A stretch of 64,000 bases of DNA from Streptomyces platensis (GTDB lineage Bacteria > Actinomycetota > Actinomycetes > Streptomycetales > Streptomycetaceae): positions 7,688,001 through 7,752,000 of the forward strand of contig NZ_CP023691.1 in NCBI RefSeq assembly GCF_008704855.1, in the 5' to 3' direction. Both the position numbers and the translations under genes were made by a program. Each line of letters begins with the position of its first letter. Positions within the stretch are counted from its first letter, which is position 1. This document shows positions 1 to 8,220 of this stretch, piece by piece. The notes under the pieces are model-generated. The model ran no database searches. It was not told the origin of the DNA and saw only the letters and a list, made by a program, of their open reading frames with translations.

Positions 1-144
1 GCCGTGCCCGAGCAGGTACCGGCCTACGTGGTGCTCGACGACGGCCGGCTCGACGAGGTCCGTGCGATCGCCGCCTGGGCGCTGGACTCGAAGCCGCCAG
101 CCGGCCCGCGCATTCCCCGTATCAGCCCTCCTTGTTGGCCTTGA
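1..144 (+). CDS. 3' end of an unidentified gene (partial)
   Basis: The first 47 codons run open from the window edge to a TGA at 142-144. Third codon positions are almost all G or C until about base 120, which is the pattern of a real Streptomyces coding frame, and the peptide has ordinary globular composition (PAYVVLDDGRLDEVRAIAAW). Too little is left to assign a family. Its last 23 bases overlap the 3' end of the convergent MarR gene, so the final residues (IPRISPPCWP) may be run-through into the neighbour rather than conserved sequence. Confidence 0.5.
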   Translation, partial: AVPEQVPAYVVLDDGRLDEVRAIAAWALDSKPPAGPRIPRISPPCWP

Positions 145-583
145 GCTTCTGCCACACCGTGCTCAGTGCTTCGAGGTCCTGCTGGTCGAGGAGGTCGGTG
201 AAGACCGGGGCCAGGCAGGCGCGCCGGGTGGCGTCGGCCGCCTCGAAGAGCTGATGGCCCTCGGGGGTGAGGGAGACCTCGACGGAGCGGGCGTCGCGCG
301 TCGACGGCGTACGGGTGACCAGGCCGCGGCTCTGGAGCGCGTCGACGACGCGGGAGACCTGGCTGCGGCTGAGCATGGTGCTGTTGCCGAGCACCGAGGC
401 CGGGACCGGATCCGGGCTGGAGGCGAGCCAGAGCATCACCTCGAACCAGGAGACCGGCAGGTCATGGGCCTTGCTCAGGGCGCGGTCCACACGTTCGGTG
501 AGCACGGTTCCGGCCCAGACCAGCCCGTAGAAGGCGTGATCGGCCACGGGCATCTCGGCCTGGGTGAGCTTCCTTTTCGCCAT
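122..583 (-). CDS. MarR family transcriptional regulator
   Basis: This 153-aa protein has the length and layout of MarR winged-helix repressors. Residues about 50-115 carry the DNA-binding part: the recognition region reads LGNSTMLSRSQVSRVVDALQ and is followed by a wing with the family signature RDARSVEVSLTPEGHQLF. The N- and C-terminal helices that form the dimer interface are present, so the gene looks intact. It is divergent from a short-chain dehydrogenase, with two palindromes in the 94-bp gap, the usual arrangement for a MarR protein repressing itself and its neighbour. The inducing ligand cannot be read from sequence. Confidence 0.93.
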   Translation of the reverse strand: MAKRKLTQAEMPVADHAFYGLVWAGTVLTERVDRALSKAHDLPVSWFEVMLWLASSPDPVPASVLGNSTMLSRSQVSRVVDALQSRGLVTRTPSTRDARSVEVSLTPEGHQLFEAADATRRACLAPVFTDLLDQQDLEALSTVWQKLKANKEG

Positions 584-603
584 GCGGCAAGGTTACCGGT
601 TGC

Positions 604-643
604 GTGTGCGCACACATAATGCTTATGGTGTGTGTACACGCAC
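604..643. promoter_or_regulatory. Paired palindromes, likely MarR operators
   Basis: The divergent MarR/dehydrogenase spacer holds a perfect 12-bp palindrome GTGTGCGCACAC at 604-615 and a near-perfect 16-bp palindrome GTGTGTGTACACGCAC at 628-643 with one mismatched pair. Their centres lie 26 bp apart and both have GTGTG/CACAC-like arms, so they look like two copies of one site. AT-rich sequence between and after them (CATAATGCTTATGG, CTTAAAAATG) may hold promoter elements. Binding by the adjacent MarR protein is inferred. Confidence 0.6.
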
Positions 644-677
644 TTAAAAATGCTTCGTACGGCCCGAAAGGTTCGCC

Positions 678-1526
678 ATGTCTTCCTCCTCGTCCAAGGT
701 TGTTCTGATCACCGGCACGTCCTCCGGCATCGGGCTGGCCGCCGCGGTCGCCGCGGCGCAGGCCGGCTGGCGGGTGGTGGCGACACTGCGCGACACCGGC
801 CGCTCCGGTGCGCTGCGCAAGGCGGCCGGGGAAGCGGGCGTGGAGCTCGATGTCCGGCAGCTGGACGTCACCGACGAGCGCTCCGTCGCCGCCGCGGTCG
901 ACGGCGTGATCGCCGATCACGGCCGCCTCGACGCCGTCATCAACAACGCGGGTGCCGGACACCTCGGCACCCTCGAAAACGAGAGCGTGGCCGATGTGCG
1001 CGCCGTGATGGAGGTGAACTTCTTCGGCGTGCTCCATGTCTCGAAGGCGGCCCTGCCGCATCTGCGGGCCACCGGTGGCCGTCTGATCACCGTCACCAGT
1101 GTCGGCGGGATCATCGGTCAGCCGTTCAACGAGGCGTACTGCGCGGCCAAGTTCGCCGTCGAGGGCTACATGGAGAGCCTGGCGCCGGTGGCGGCCCGGC
1201 TCGGTGTGGCCGTGTCCGTGGTCGAGCCCGGGGCCGTGGCGACCGAGTTCGTCAACAACATCGGGGTCGACCTGGCGGCCGAGGTCGCCGCCGCGGGCCC
1301 GTACGCGGACGCCTTGCAGGCGTACCTGGACCGCACCGTCGCGCAGTTCCTCAACGGCGCGCAGACTCCCGCCGAGGCCGCCGGGGCCGTACTGGAGGCG
1401 CTCACCGCGGACCGGCCCGCGTTCCGCCTCCAGACCTCGGACTGGGCACGCGAGTTCACCGGCACCAAGCTCACCGACCTGGACGGCTCGGCGGTGCTCG
1501 GCCTCACGGGTGGCTGGGTCGGCTGA
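678..1526 (+). CDS. Short-chain dehydrogenase/reductase
   Basis: This 282-aa protein is a classical SDR oxidoreductase. The cofactor-binding TGTSSGIG motif is at residues 12-19, the NNAG motif at 89-92, and the catalytic Ser141, Tyr154 (in YCAAK) and Lys158 are all present. ATLRD after beta-strand 2 fits an NADP(H)-preferring pocket. It starts at an ATG just downstream of CCGAAAGG and lies divergent from a MarR regulator. The longer C-terminal half (FLNGAQTPAEAAGAVLEAL) resembles SDRs acting on ketones or steroid-like substrates, but the substrate is not identifiable. Confidence 0.93.
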   Translation: MSSSSSKVVLITGTSSGIGLAAAVAAAQAGWRVVATLRDTGRSGALRKAAGEAGVELDVRQLDVTDERSVAAAVDGVIADHGRLDAVINNAGAGHLGTLENESVADVRAVMEVNFFGVLHVSKAALPHLRATGGRLITVTSVGGIIGQPFNEAYCAAKFAVEGYMESLAPVAARLGVAVSVVEPGAVATEFVNNIGVDLAAEVAAAGPYADALQAYLDRTVAQFLNGAQTPAEAAGAVLEALTADRPAFRLQTSDWAREFTGTKLTDLDGSAVLGLTGGWVG

Positions 1527-1669
1527 CCCGGCAGGCGGCGCCCGCGCGCACGCCGGGAGCCGGGCGGGGGTCTGCGCCTGACGTGCGGCCTCCGGGCCCG
1601 GCCGGGCTGCTCGTACGCGGCGCCCACGCCCGGTGGTACGCGATGGCTACGTCCGGTGGTACGCCGTCG

Positions 1670-2557
1670 CTACGCCCGGTCGCGGGAGAGTGCCGGGACG
1701 CGCATCCGGCTCGCGCTCTCGTCGTCGAAGTCCGCGCAGAAGGCGCCGAGGACGTCTTCGAGATGTTCCAGGGAGCGGACGGTGTAGAGGACGGGCTGGT
1801 AGCCGGAGATGCGGTACGGGGTGGCGGCCGCGGCGCGGGGGTCCAGGGGACGGATCGTCCGCCCGTCATGGGCGCCGATCTCGCCGAAGGACGACAGGAG
1901 CGCGGCGCCGAAGGCCTTGGGGGTGCCCGCCTCGGTGATCAGCCCGTATTCGAGGGTGAACCAGTAGACCCGGCTGAGGATGTCGAGGGCCTCAGCGGTC
2001 TCGGTCCGGTTGGCGGCCTGTCCGATGAGCCGGTACAGCCGGGCGAGGCGCGCGCACGACAGGTGGACGCCATGCCCGAAGACATCGTGCAGGACGTCCG
2101 GTTCGGGCGCGTACAGCGGGACGGCGGGGTGGCGGACGAACTGCACGGCATGGAAGTAGCCGTGCTCCATCGCCCCCAGGAACCGCTCATTGGGCACCAC
2201 CCCGCCGGCCAGGGTGAAGGCGAATCCCGTGCGGGCGGTGAGGGCGGCGCTGACCTCCGTGTGCTGGGGGATCCGGTCGGCGCGGATGCCCGCGTCCTCA
2301 CCGGCGTCCAGGACCGCACGGCAGGCGTGGGCGTGGTGGGCCGGGCCGAGCGCCTGGTGTACCGCCCGCCAGGTGCGGTGCTCGTCCTCGGTGTAGTCGA
2401 CGGCCGGGTACGGCGCCCCCACCTGATGGCCTTCGGCCCGCGCGGCCAGCGCGTCACGACGGCGCCGGTAGGCCGGGTCGCTGCGGCCGGGATGCTGGCT
2501 TGCGAGTCCCAGCCGGCCGTCGGCGGAGATGGGGGTGTGCTGCCACGCCGTACTCAT
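1670..2557 (-). CDS. phhA: Phenylalanine 4-monooxygenase (aromatic amino acid hydroxylase)
   Basis: This 295-aa protein belongs to the pterin-dependent aromatic amino acid hydroxylases, which convert phenylalanine to tyrosine with molecular oxygen and tetrahydrobiopterin. The iron site is visible: HDVFGH supplies the two histidines and the glutamate lies in YWFTLEYGL. The length matches the single-domain bacterial enzymes without the regulatory ACT domain of animal forms. I chose the ATG at 2557 because AAGGTGAC lies just upstream of it; an in-frame start seven codons earlier lacks a good ribosome site. It has no obvious operon partner here and probably feeds phenylalanine into tyrosine catabolism. 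Confidence 0.92.
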   Translation of the reverse strand: MSTAWQHTPISADGRLGLASQHPGRSDPAYRRRRDALAARAEGHQVGAPYPAVDYTEDEHRTWRAVHQALGPAHHAHACRAVLDAGEDAGIRADRIPQHTEVSAALTARTGFAFTLAGGVVPNERFLGAMEHGYFHAVQFVRHPAVPLYAPEPDVLHDVFGHGVHLSCARLARLYRLIGQAANRTETAEALDILSRVYWFTLEYGLITEAGTPKAFGAALLSSFGEIGAHDGRTIRPLDPRAAAATPYRISGYQPVLYTVRSLEHLEDVLGAFCADFDDESASRMRVPALSRDRA

Positions 2558-2740
2558 GTCCGTCACCTTGCTCTGCACCCAGGTGCACCGGGCACCGGCC
2601 GCCGCCCACCGGCATCTGCGGGGGATCGGCGGGGTCGCCCGTACTTCCTCAGGATCTCATCGAACGGGGCGGACGGCGAGGGGCTGGGGGCGGCTGCCGA
2701 TAGCCGTTGGCGGGTGCGCTCGCCCGCGGAGGGGTTACCC

Positions 2741-2911
2741 GTGGCAGAAAATCAAGCTGATGAGATTCCCTGGGAATTCCCTTTGCCGTCGCTGTATTTG
2801 ATGGCGCCGCTGGAACGTAAATACTCGGCAAGGTTTCTCGTCATCGGGGCGGCGGCGATCGGCGCAGCAGCTGTCCTGGCCGGGGCGACCGGCGTCGCAG
2901 CGGCTCTGTGA
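2741..2911 (+). CDS. Small single-span membrane protein (56 aa)
   Basis: A GTG start at 2741 follows a strong GGAGGGG ribosome site at 2728-2734. The 56-aa product has an acidic, aromatic N-terminus (ENQADEIPWEFPLPSLYLM), a short basic hinge (ERKYSARF) and one Ala/Gly-rich hydrophobic segment at about residues 32-56 running to the C-terminus, so it looks like a tail-anchored membrane peptide. AT content rises around it. I recognise no family. The ribosome site, membrane segment and clean stop argue for a real gene; database conservation is untested. Confidence 0.55.
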   Translation: MAENQADEIPWEFPLPSLYLMAPLERKYSARFLVIGAAAIGAAAVLAGATGVAAAL

Positions 2912-3331
2912 ACCGTCGGAAAGCTGTGCCCGGCAGCTATTTTCCCGCTCTCCGCGTGGTCCGGTGCGCGGGACGAAAGGCGGTGATCGTGTCGCCCGTG
3001 CGCCCGCCGTCCGGCGTGAACGTGCAACTCCGTGCGCGTTTGGGCTGGTTGACGGTTCGGTCGGCGGGGAAGGGGGTGGTGTTACCGCGCGTTACACTTC
3101 CGGATTCGAGGCCGAGTGACCGGCCGGTAAATGGAACGTTCCAGAGCGATACGGAACGAATTGAACTTTTCGGTACTGTCCGGCACGCCCGCCGGGTGAC
3201 GGTGGTTCAGAGGGTCAACTCACAACTCGCTTTCATATCGTTGTGGCTTTGATTCTTGACGGTAGGGCCGCAGGTGGCGTTCACTTCAGCCGTTCTGGGC
3301 CGGTCAGGCGGCCCCTTTGGAGGTACCGGAA
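2912..3331. other. Intergenic region, 420 bp
   Basis: This gap before the sugar-binding lipoprotein gene is less GC-rich than the flanking genes (for example AAATGGAACG at about 3129 and TTCATATCGTTG at about 3231), typical of a regulatory region. A frame is open across 2908-3252, but its codon third positions lack the GC bias of real genes, so I do not call it. The SD sequence GGAGG at 3319-3323 belongs to the downstream gene. I see no convincing hairpin. Confidence 0.4.
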
Positions 3332-4411
3332 ATGAATGCAATAATGCGGCGTGCCCTCACCGGCGCAGTGGTGATTTCGCTGGCAGCACCCTTGGCTGCC
3401 TGCGGAAGCGACCAACAGGATGCCGGTGCGGGCAAGGACTCCATAGGGCTGCTGCTCCCGGAGAGCAAAGCGGCCCGTTATGAGAAGTTCGACCGCCGTA
3501 TCATTTCGTCGCGTATTGCCTCTCTCTGCCTCGAATGCAAAGTGGATTACCACAATGCCGAGCAGCAGGTCGACAACCAGAAGAGACAGTTCGACGCGCT
3601 GGTGAAGAAGGGCGTCAAGGTCATCATTCTGGACCCGGTCGACGCCGCGGCGGCCAAGAGCTGGGTGGACTCGGCCGCCAAGAAGGGCGTCAAGGTCATC
3701 GCATACGACCGGCTCGCCGAGGGCGATGTCGCGGCCTATGTCTCCTACGACAACGAGAAGATCGGCCGGCTCCAGGGGCAGGGGATTCTTACCGCCCTCG
3801 GTTCCCAGGCGGCCACCTCCGATGTCGTCATGATGAACGGCTCGCCGACCGACCCGAATGCGCCGGCCTACAAGAAGGGCGCCCACGAGGTCCTCGATGA
3901 CAAGGTGCATAAGATCGTCTTCGAGAAGGACATCCCCGACTGGTCCGCGGCGGCGGCCAAGAAGGAGATGACCGATGTCATCAACGCCCAGGGCGCGGAG
4001 GGCTTCGACGCGGTCTACTCGGCCAATGACGGTATGGCGGGCGGCATCGCCGCGGCGCTCAAGTCGGCCGGTATCAAGAATGTGCCGGTCGGCGGCCAGG
4101 ACGCCGAACTCCCCGCGCTCCAGCGGGTGGTAGCCGGAACGCAGTACTTCACGATTTACAAGGAAGTCCGGCCGGAGGCCGAAACCGCCGCCGAAATCGC
4201 CTTCCGTCTGCTGCGCGGCAAGAGCATCAAGTCCCTGACGACGACCACCGCCGACAGCAAGAGCAAGTCCGGTATCCCCGCCCGGCTGTTCAAGGCGCAG
4301 ATCGTCACCAAGAAGAATATGAAGAACACCGTGGTGCGCGACGGCGCCGTGCGGACCGACCTGCTCTGCGAGGGCGTCACCGCCGCCTGCAAGTCCGTCG
4401 GTCTGGAGTGA
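3332..4411 (+). CDS. Sugar ABC transporter substrate-binding lipoprotein
   Basis: This 359-aa protein is a type-1 periplasmic-binding lipoprotein of the D-xylose/ribose group. A signal peptide ends in the lipobox LAAC with the lipidated Cys24, then comes the two-lobed domain: IGLLLPESKAARYEKFD opens the fold, DALVKKGVKVIILDPVD is the typical sugar-binding core, and VYSANDGMAGGIAAAL matches the hinge of XylF-like proteins. The ATG at 3332 is chosen because GGAGG lies at 3319-3323. No permease or ATPase gene is adjacent, so it is an orphan that must borrow membrane components or act as a sensor. Confidence 0.9.
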   Translation: MNAIMRRALTGAVVISLAAPLAACGSDQQDAGAGKDSIGLLLPESKAARYEKFDRRIISSRIASLCLECKVDYHNAEQQVDNQKRQFDALVKKGVKVIILDPVDAAAAKSWVDSAAKKGVKVIAYDRLAEGDVAAYVSYDNEKIGRLQGQGILTALGSQAATSDVVMMNGSPTDPNAPAYKKGAHEVLDDKVHKIVFEKDIPDWSAAAAKKEMTDVINAQGAEGFDAVYSANDGMAGGIAAALKSAGIKNVPVGGQDAELPALQRVVAGTQYFTIYKEVRPEAETAAEIAFRLLRGKSIKSLTTTTADSKSKSGIPARLFKAQIVTKKNMKNTVVRDGAVRTDLLCEGVTAACKSVGLE

Positions 4412-4452
4412 CGTCCCCGCATTGAGCGCCCTCCAGGGCAAGAAGTGCCTGA

Positions 4453-4483
4453 CGGTGGCCGGGTGTTGAGGCACCGGCCACCG
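4453..4483. terminator. Bidirectional hairpin between convergent genes
   Basis: CGGTGGCCGG at 4453-4462 pairs perfectly with CCGGCCACCG at 4474-4483 around an 11-nt loop. It lies between the stops of the convergent sugar-binding and Lrp genes, so it can serve both strands. There is no U-tract, as is usual in Streptomyces. Confidence 0.6.
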
Positions 4484-4602
4484 CCGGGCACGGGGGGGCA
4501 TCCCCACCCGGCCGTTCGCCCCGTCTCGTCATCTCCTCCATCGACGCCCAGCCGGCGCGCGGCCTCCAGGAATGCCCACCCCCCAGGATGCCCAGCGGCG
4601 GC

Positions 4603-5079
4603 TCAGCGCGGCCCGGCGCCGCCCACCGCCTCGACCAGCGGCAACATCCGGTGCGGCACCCGCTCCCGCAGCGCCATCTCCGTACGGGTGCGCACCACGC
4701 CCGGCAGGCTGATCAGCCGCTGGATCACATCCTCCAGATGCGCCGCGTCCCGTGCCACCACCCGGGTCAGCAGATCCCCGCCGCCGGTCGTCGAGAACGC
4801 CTCGATGATCTGCGGCACCTCCGACAGCGCGTCGGCCACCTCCTCCAGATGCCCCTGGGTGACCTCGATGTGGACGAAAGCGAGGACGGGATGGCCGAGC
4901 GCGGCGGGGGACAGCCGGGGGCTGTAGGCAGTGATCACCCCGTCCCGTTCGAGGCGGTCGAGACGCGCCTGAACGGTGCCCCGGGCGATGCCGAGGAGGC
5001 GTGCGTACTCCCGGACGCTGGTGCGCGGCTGCTCCAGCAGCAGCCGCAGGATCTTGGCGTCCAGGGCGTCCACGGCCAT
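4603..5079 (-). CDS. Lrp/AsnC family transcriptional regulator
   Basis: This 158-aa protein has the full Lrp/AsnC architecture. Residues 1-50 form the N-terminal helix-turn-helix (LDAKILRLLLEQPRTSVRE, then ARGTVQARLDRLERDGVI), and residues 65-145 form the ligand-sensing RAM domain (FVHIEVTQGHLEEVADAL, GGGDLLTRVVARD). Such proteins bind amino acids or related small molecules as octamers. It is divergent from the FUSC exporter gene, so control of that exporter is the simplest hypothesis. The ligand is unknown. Confidence 0.93.
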   Translation of the reverse strand: MAVDALDAKILRLLLEQPRTSVREYARLLGIARGTVQARLDRLERDGVITAYSPRLSPAALGHPVLAFVHIEVTQGHLEEVADALSEVPQIIEAFSTTGGGDLLTRVVARDAAHLEDVIQRLISLPGVVRTRTEMALRERVPHRMLPLVEAVGGAGPR

Positions 5080-5138
5080 GTCAATGATCTCCTCACGAGT
5101 GGCTGAAAAGGGTCCGTCACCCTAGGTCACGTCCCTGT

Positions 5139-5188
5139 CCATTGGCCTCCTTCTGGCGGCCAGGAAGGCCCTGAGACTGTACCAATGG
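5139..5188. promoter_or_regulatory. Inverted repeat in Lrp/exporter divergent spacer
   Basis: CCATTGG at 5139-5145 and CCAATGG at 5182-5188 form an inverted repeat whose centre contains GGCCTCC and GGAAGGCC with TGGCGGCCA between. The block sits between the Lrp start (5079) and the exporter start (5309). Widely spaced arms fit wrapping by an Lrp-type oligomer, but this is inference. Confidence 0.35.
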
Positions 5189-5308
5189 CACAGCAATCAC
5201 AGCCTCTGTTGAGCAACCTGCCGACATGATGCTGTGATGGCCCCGTCGATGGCGCTGCGGACTCCCGCGGCGCCTTTTTCATGCGGGCTTGTCGAAGGGG
5301 CGGAAGCT

Positions 5309-6817
5309 GTGCTGAAGAGGGTGTTCGTGGCTCCGGATCCGGGCCTGCTGCGGCTGCGCAGCGCCACTCGGTCCGTCCTCGGCATCGGCCTGGCGGTCAC
5401 GGTGTGCGCACTTACCGGCCACTCACTCGTCGCGGCCATCACCGGCGGGCTGGCCGCGCTGCTGGCCCTCTTCACCGTCACCGACGCCACGGTCCGTGGC
5501 CAGCTGGTCACCACCGCGCTGCTGCCCGCGGTCGGCTTCCCGGTGCTCGCCGTCGCGGCGCTGCTGCACGACCACCCGGTGGGCCGGGACGCGGTCTTCG
5601 TCGCCGTCGTGGGCGCGGGGGTCTACGCCCGCCGCTGGGGGCCGCGCGGCCATGCCCTGGGCGTGTTCGCGTTCATGACCTTCTTCGCGACGCAGTTCCT
5701 GCACACGGTGCCGGACCAGCTGCCCGAGCTGTACACCGCGGTCACCCTCGCGCTGCTCGCCGCCGCCACCGTCCGTTTCGCCGTGTGGTGCTACGAGCTC
5801 CGGCTGCCTCCGGTGAGCGTGCCCGCCCCGCCGAGCGCCCGGGGGCTGGCCCGGGCGACCACCCGCCAGGCGATCCAGGCGACCGCCGGCAGCGCCTTCG
5901 CCCTCCTCGTCGGCCAGCTGCTCAGCGAGCAGCGGTGGTACTGGGCCGTCGGCGCCACCTGGTGGATCTTCGTGAACACCACCTCGCGCGGCGAGACCCT
6001 GGTCCGCGGCTTCCGCCGGGCCCTCGGCACGGTGCTCGGCATCGCCCTCGGCCTCGTCGTCGCCGTCCCGCTGCACGGCGCGCTCGTCCCCACGGTCGCC
6101 CTCGTGGCGGTCAGCGTCTTCGGCATCTTCTACACGGCCGCGGTCTCCTACACCTGGATGATGCTCGCGGTGACGCTGATGGCCGGGCTGCTGTACGGGC
6201 TGCTGGGGGTGCTGGACCCCGCGCTGCTCGCACTGCGCCTCGCCGAAACGGGCGTGGGGGCGCTCGGCGCGGCGTTGGCCGTGCTCTTCGTGCTGCCCGT
6301 CACCACCCACGCCACCACCGACGCCTGGATCCAGCGCGCTCTGCGCTGCGTCCACCGGTGCACCGCCGAGGCCGCCGCCCGCCTCGCCGGCTCCACCACC
6401 GCCGACCCCGCCCCGCATGTCGCCGAGCTCGCACCGCTGCTGAGCCGGGTACGGCTCTCGCTCGCCCCGCTGGTGCACCCCCTCAGCCCGCTGCGCGCCC
6501 GTAAGGAACGGGCCCGGCAGGTGCTCGCGCTGCTCGACGACTGCGCCCGCGAGGTCCGCGGCCTGGCCTCCATTGCCGCCGACCCGGAGGCCTCCCACGA
6601 CGCCCGGCTCACCGCCGCCTGCCAGCGCGTGGAAGCCGCCGTCGAGGCCCTCACCGCACCGCGCAGCACCCGCCACCCGGTGGCCGCCGCCGTCGCGGTG
6701 CCGCAGCCGCCCACGGCGGAACCCGCGCTCGTCCATCTGCACGGTCTGGAACGGGCGCTGGCCGACCTCTCCGCGCCGCTGCGCAGCTCTCCGCGCTCCG
6801 CGCTGGTCGACGCCTGA
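5309..6817 (+). CDS. FUSC family membrane protein, putative aromatic acid exporter
   Basis: This protein of about 502 aa is an FUSC/AaeB-like transporter with two similar membrane halves of several hydrophobic segments each (from LGIGLAVTVCALTGHSL and from TTRQAIQATAGSAFALLVG) followed by a soluble helical tail from about residue 350. Family members export aromatic acids or, in plants, malate. I chose the GTG at 5309 because an A/G-rich ribosome site (GGGGCGGAAG) precedes it and the following residues (LKRVFVAPDPGLLRLRSATR) begin the conserved fold; an in-frame ATG at 5234 would add 25 atypical residues. The divergent Lrp regulator may control it. Confidence 0.85.
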   Translation: MLKRVFVAPDPGLLRLRSATRSVLGIGLAVTVCALTGHSLVAAITGGLAALLALFTVTDATVRGQLVTTALLPAVGFPVLAVAALLHDHPVGRDAVFVAVVGAGVYARRWGPRGHALGVFAFMTFFATQFLHTVPDQLPELYTAVTLALLAAATVRFAVWCYELRLPPVSVPAPPSARGLARATTRQAIQATAGSAFALLVGQLLSEQRWYWAVGATWWIFVNTTSRGETLVRGFRRALGTVLGIALGLVVAVPLHGALVPTVALVAVSVFGIFYTAAVSYTWMMLAVTLMAGLLYGLLGVLDPALLALRLAETGVGALGAALAVLFVLPVTTHATTDAWIQRALRCVHRCTAEAAARLAGSTTADPAPHVAELAPLLSRVRLSLAPLVHPLSPLRARKERARQVLALLDDCAREVRGLASIAADPEASHDARLTAACQRVEAAVEALTAPRSTRHPVAAAVAVPQPPTAEPALVHLHGLERALADLSAPLRSSPRSALVDA

Positions 6818-7022
6818 CCTGCGGGTCTGCTGGCCCCGCGGCCGGGCGCCCGGGCGGGCCGCGCCGGGAGGCACGCGCCCTTCGCGGCGTCCTGAGCGCC
6901 CTCGGGAGTGCGTACGGTCCGGGGCGCCGATGGCGGGAACCGGCCATCGCCCGGGTCGCCCGGCCGCTGCCTGTTAGCGTCGCCGCAGCACCTCAACGGG
7001 CAGGCGGACGAAGGGCGGGCCA

Positions 7023-8072
7023 GTGGGGACGAGCGTCAACGGCCGACGGGCGTACATCGGATCGTTCACCACGGCCGGTGGCCTCGGCATCACCACCGCG
7101 GCCGTCGACCCGGAGTCCGGCGCCCTCACCCCGCTGCACTCCACCGACGCCGTCCCCAACCCCTCCTACCTGGCGCCGAGCCCCGACGGCCGGTACCTCT
7201 ACGCGGTCAGCGAGACCCCGGACGGCGCCGCGGCCGCCTTCGCCCTCACCCCACGGGGGCCCGAGCTGCTCGCCCCCGCCGTCCAAGTGGACGGCGCCGA
7301 CCCCACCCACCTCACCCTGGCCGACGGCCGGCTCATCACCGCCAACTACAGCTCCGGCAGCGTCAGTACGTTCCCCGTACGGGCCGACGGCACCCTCGCC
7401 GGCCCCGCCACCGTGCTCACCCACCAGGGCAGCGGCCCGCGGACCGACCGCCAGGAGGGCCCGCACGCGCATGCCGTGCTGCCCGACCCCGGCGGCCGCT
7501 GGCTGCTCAGCGTCGACCTGGGCACCGACTCGGTACGCATCTGCGCCCTCGGCTCCGGCGACGGGGCGCTGACCGTACACACGGAGGCGGGCCTGCGGCC
7601 CGGCAGCGGCCCGCGCCACCTCGCCTTCCACCCGCGCGGCGACCGTGCCTATGTCATCAATGAACTCGATCCGACGGTGACGGTCTGCCGCTGGGACACC
7701 GACCGCGGCCTGCTGACGCCGCTGGGGGAGACCCGGCTCCTCCCGGACGGGGCCGCCACGGAGGGCACCTTCCCCTCCGAACTGGTCATCTCCCGGGACG
7801 GCCGGTTCGCCTGGGCCGCCAACCGGGGCCATGACAGCCTCGCGGTCCTGTCCCTCGGTGCGTCCGGCGACACCGCGACGCTCGTCACCACCGTCCCCTG
7901 TGGCGGCCATTGGCCCCGCGACCTGGCACTGCACCCCGACGGACGGCACCTCTACGCCGCCAACGAGCGCTCCGGCGACGTCACCTGGTTCACCGTCGAC
8001 CCGGCGACCGGCATCCCGGCCCGGGCCGGATCCGTGACGGCACCGGCCGCCTCCTGCGTGGTCTTCGTCTGA
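7023..8072 (+). CDS. Lactonase family seven-bladed beta-propeller protein
   Basis: This 349-aa protein matches the YbhE/Pgl-type lactonases (COG2706), which include 6-phosphogluconolactonase. It is built of repeated propeller blades with recurrent motifs such as PSYLAPSPDGRYLYAVSE, GSGPRHLAFHPRGDRAYVIN and WPRDLALHPDGRHLYAANE, and HAHAVLPDPGGRWLLSVDLG carries the conserved His region. There is no signal peptide, so it should be cytosolic. It begins at a GTG. The exact lactone substrate cannot be assigned; a pentose-phosphate role is possible, but many family members have other substrates. Confidence 0.88.
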   Translation: MGTSVNGRRAYIGSFTTAGGLGITTAAVDPESGALTPLHSTDAVPNPSYLAPSPDGRYLYAVSETPDGAAAAFALTPRGPELLAPAVQVDGADPTHLTLADGRLITANYSSGSVSTFPVRADGTLAGPATVLTHQGSGPRTDRQEGPHAHAVLPDPGGRWLLSVDLGTDSVRICALGSGDGALTVHTEAGLRPGSGPRHLAFHPRGDRAYVINELDPTVTVCRWDTDRGLLTPLGETRLLPDGAATEGTFPSELVISRDGRFAWAANRGHDSLAVLSLGASGDTATLVTTVPCGGHWPRDLALHPDGRHLYAANERSGDVTWFTVDPATGIPARAGSVTAPAASCVVFV

Positions 8073-8088
8073 TCTGCCCGCGACCGCC

Positions 8089-8214
8089 TCACCCCTGCGG
8101 GAAGTTCCCGCCGAAGTACACCTGGGTCTCGGTGACCCGGCCGTCCCGCACCGTCATCACCTCGACATTGCGATGCTGCTCGCCCGTCGTCGCGGACGAC
8201 ATCGATGTGGACAT
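8089..8214 (-). pseudogene. C-terminal remnant of a SnoaL-like (NTF2-fold) protein
   Basis: On the minus strand, reading towards a TGA at 8091-8089, the last 41 codons spell a typical SnoaL/NTF2-like C-terminus, including TTGEQHRNVEVMTVRDGRV and TETQVYFGGNFP. Intact proteins of this type are about 120-150 aa, but upstream the frame loses resemblance at about 8220 and meets a stop near 8275. I therefore read it as the 3' stump of a deleted gene. An ATG at 8214 exists but has no good ribosome site. Confidence 0.6.
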
Positions 8215-8220
8215 GAACTT

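Noticed and set aside
632-2740. Very long plus-strand open frame across the dehydrogenase and hydroxylase genes
   Set aside because: It is Arg/Gly/Pro-rich, lies in a shadow frame of the dehydrogenase and antisense to phenylalanine hydroxylase, and has no domain; only its last 57 codons (from 2741) have their own ribosome site and were kept as a small gene.
2908-3252. 114-codon frame between the small membrane peptide and the sugar-binding gene
   Set aside because: Third codon positions lack the GC bias seen in genes here and there is no ribosome site at its ATG.
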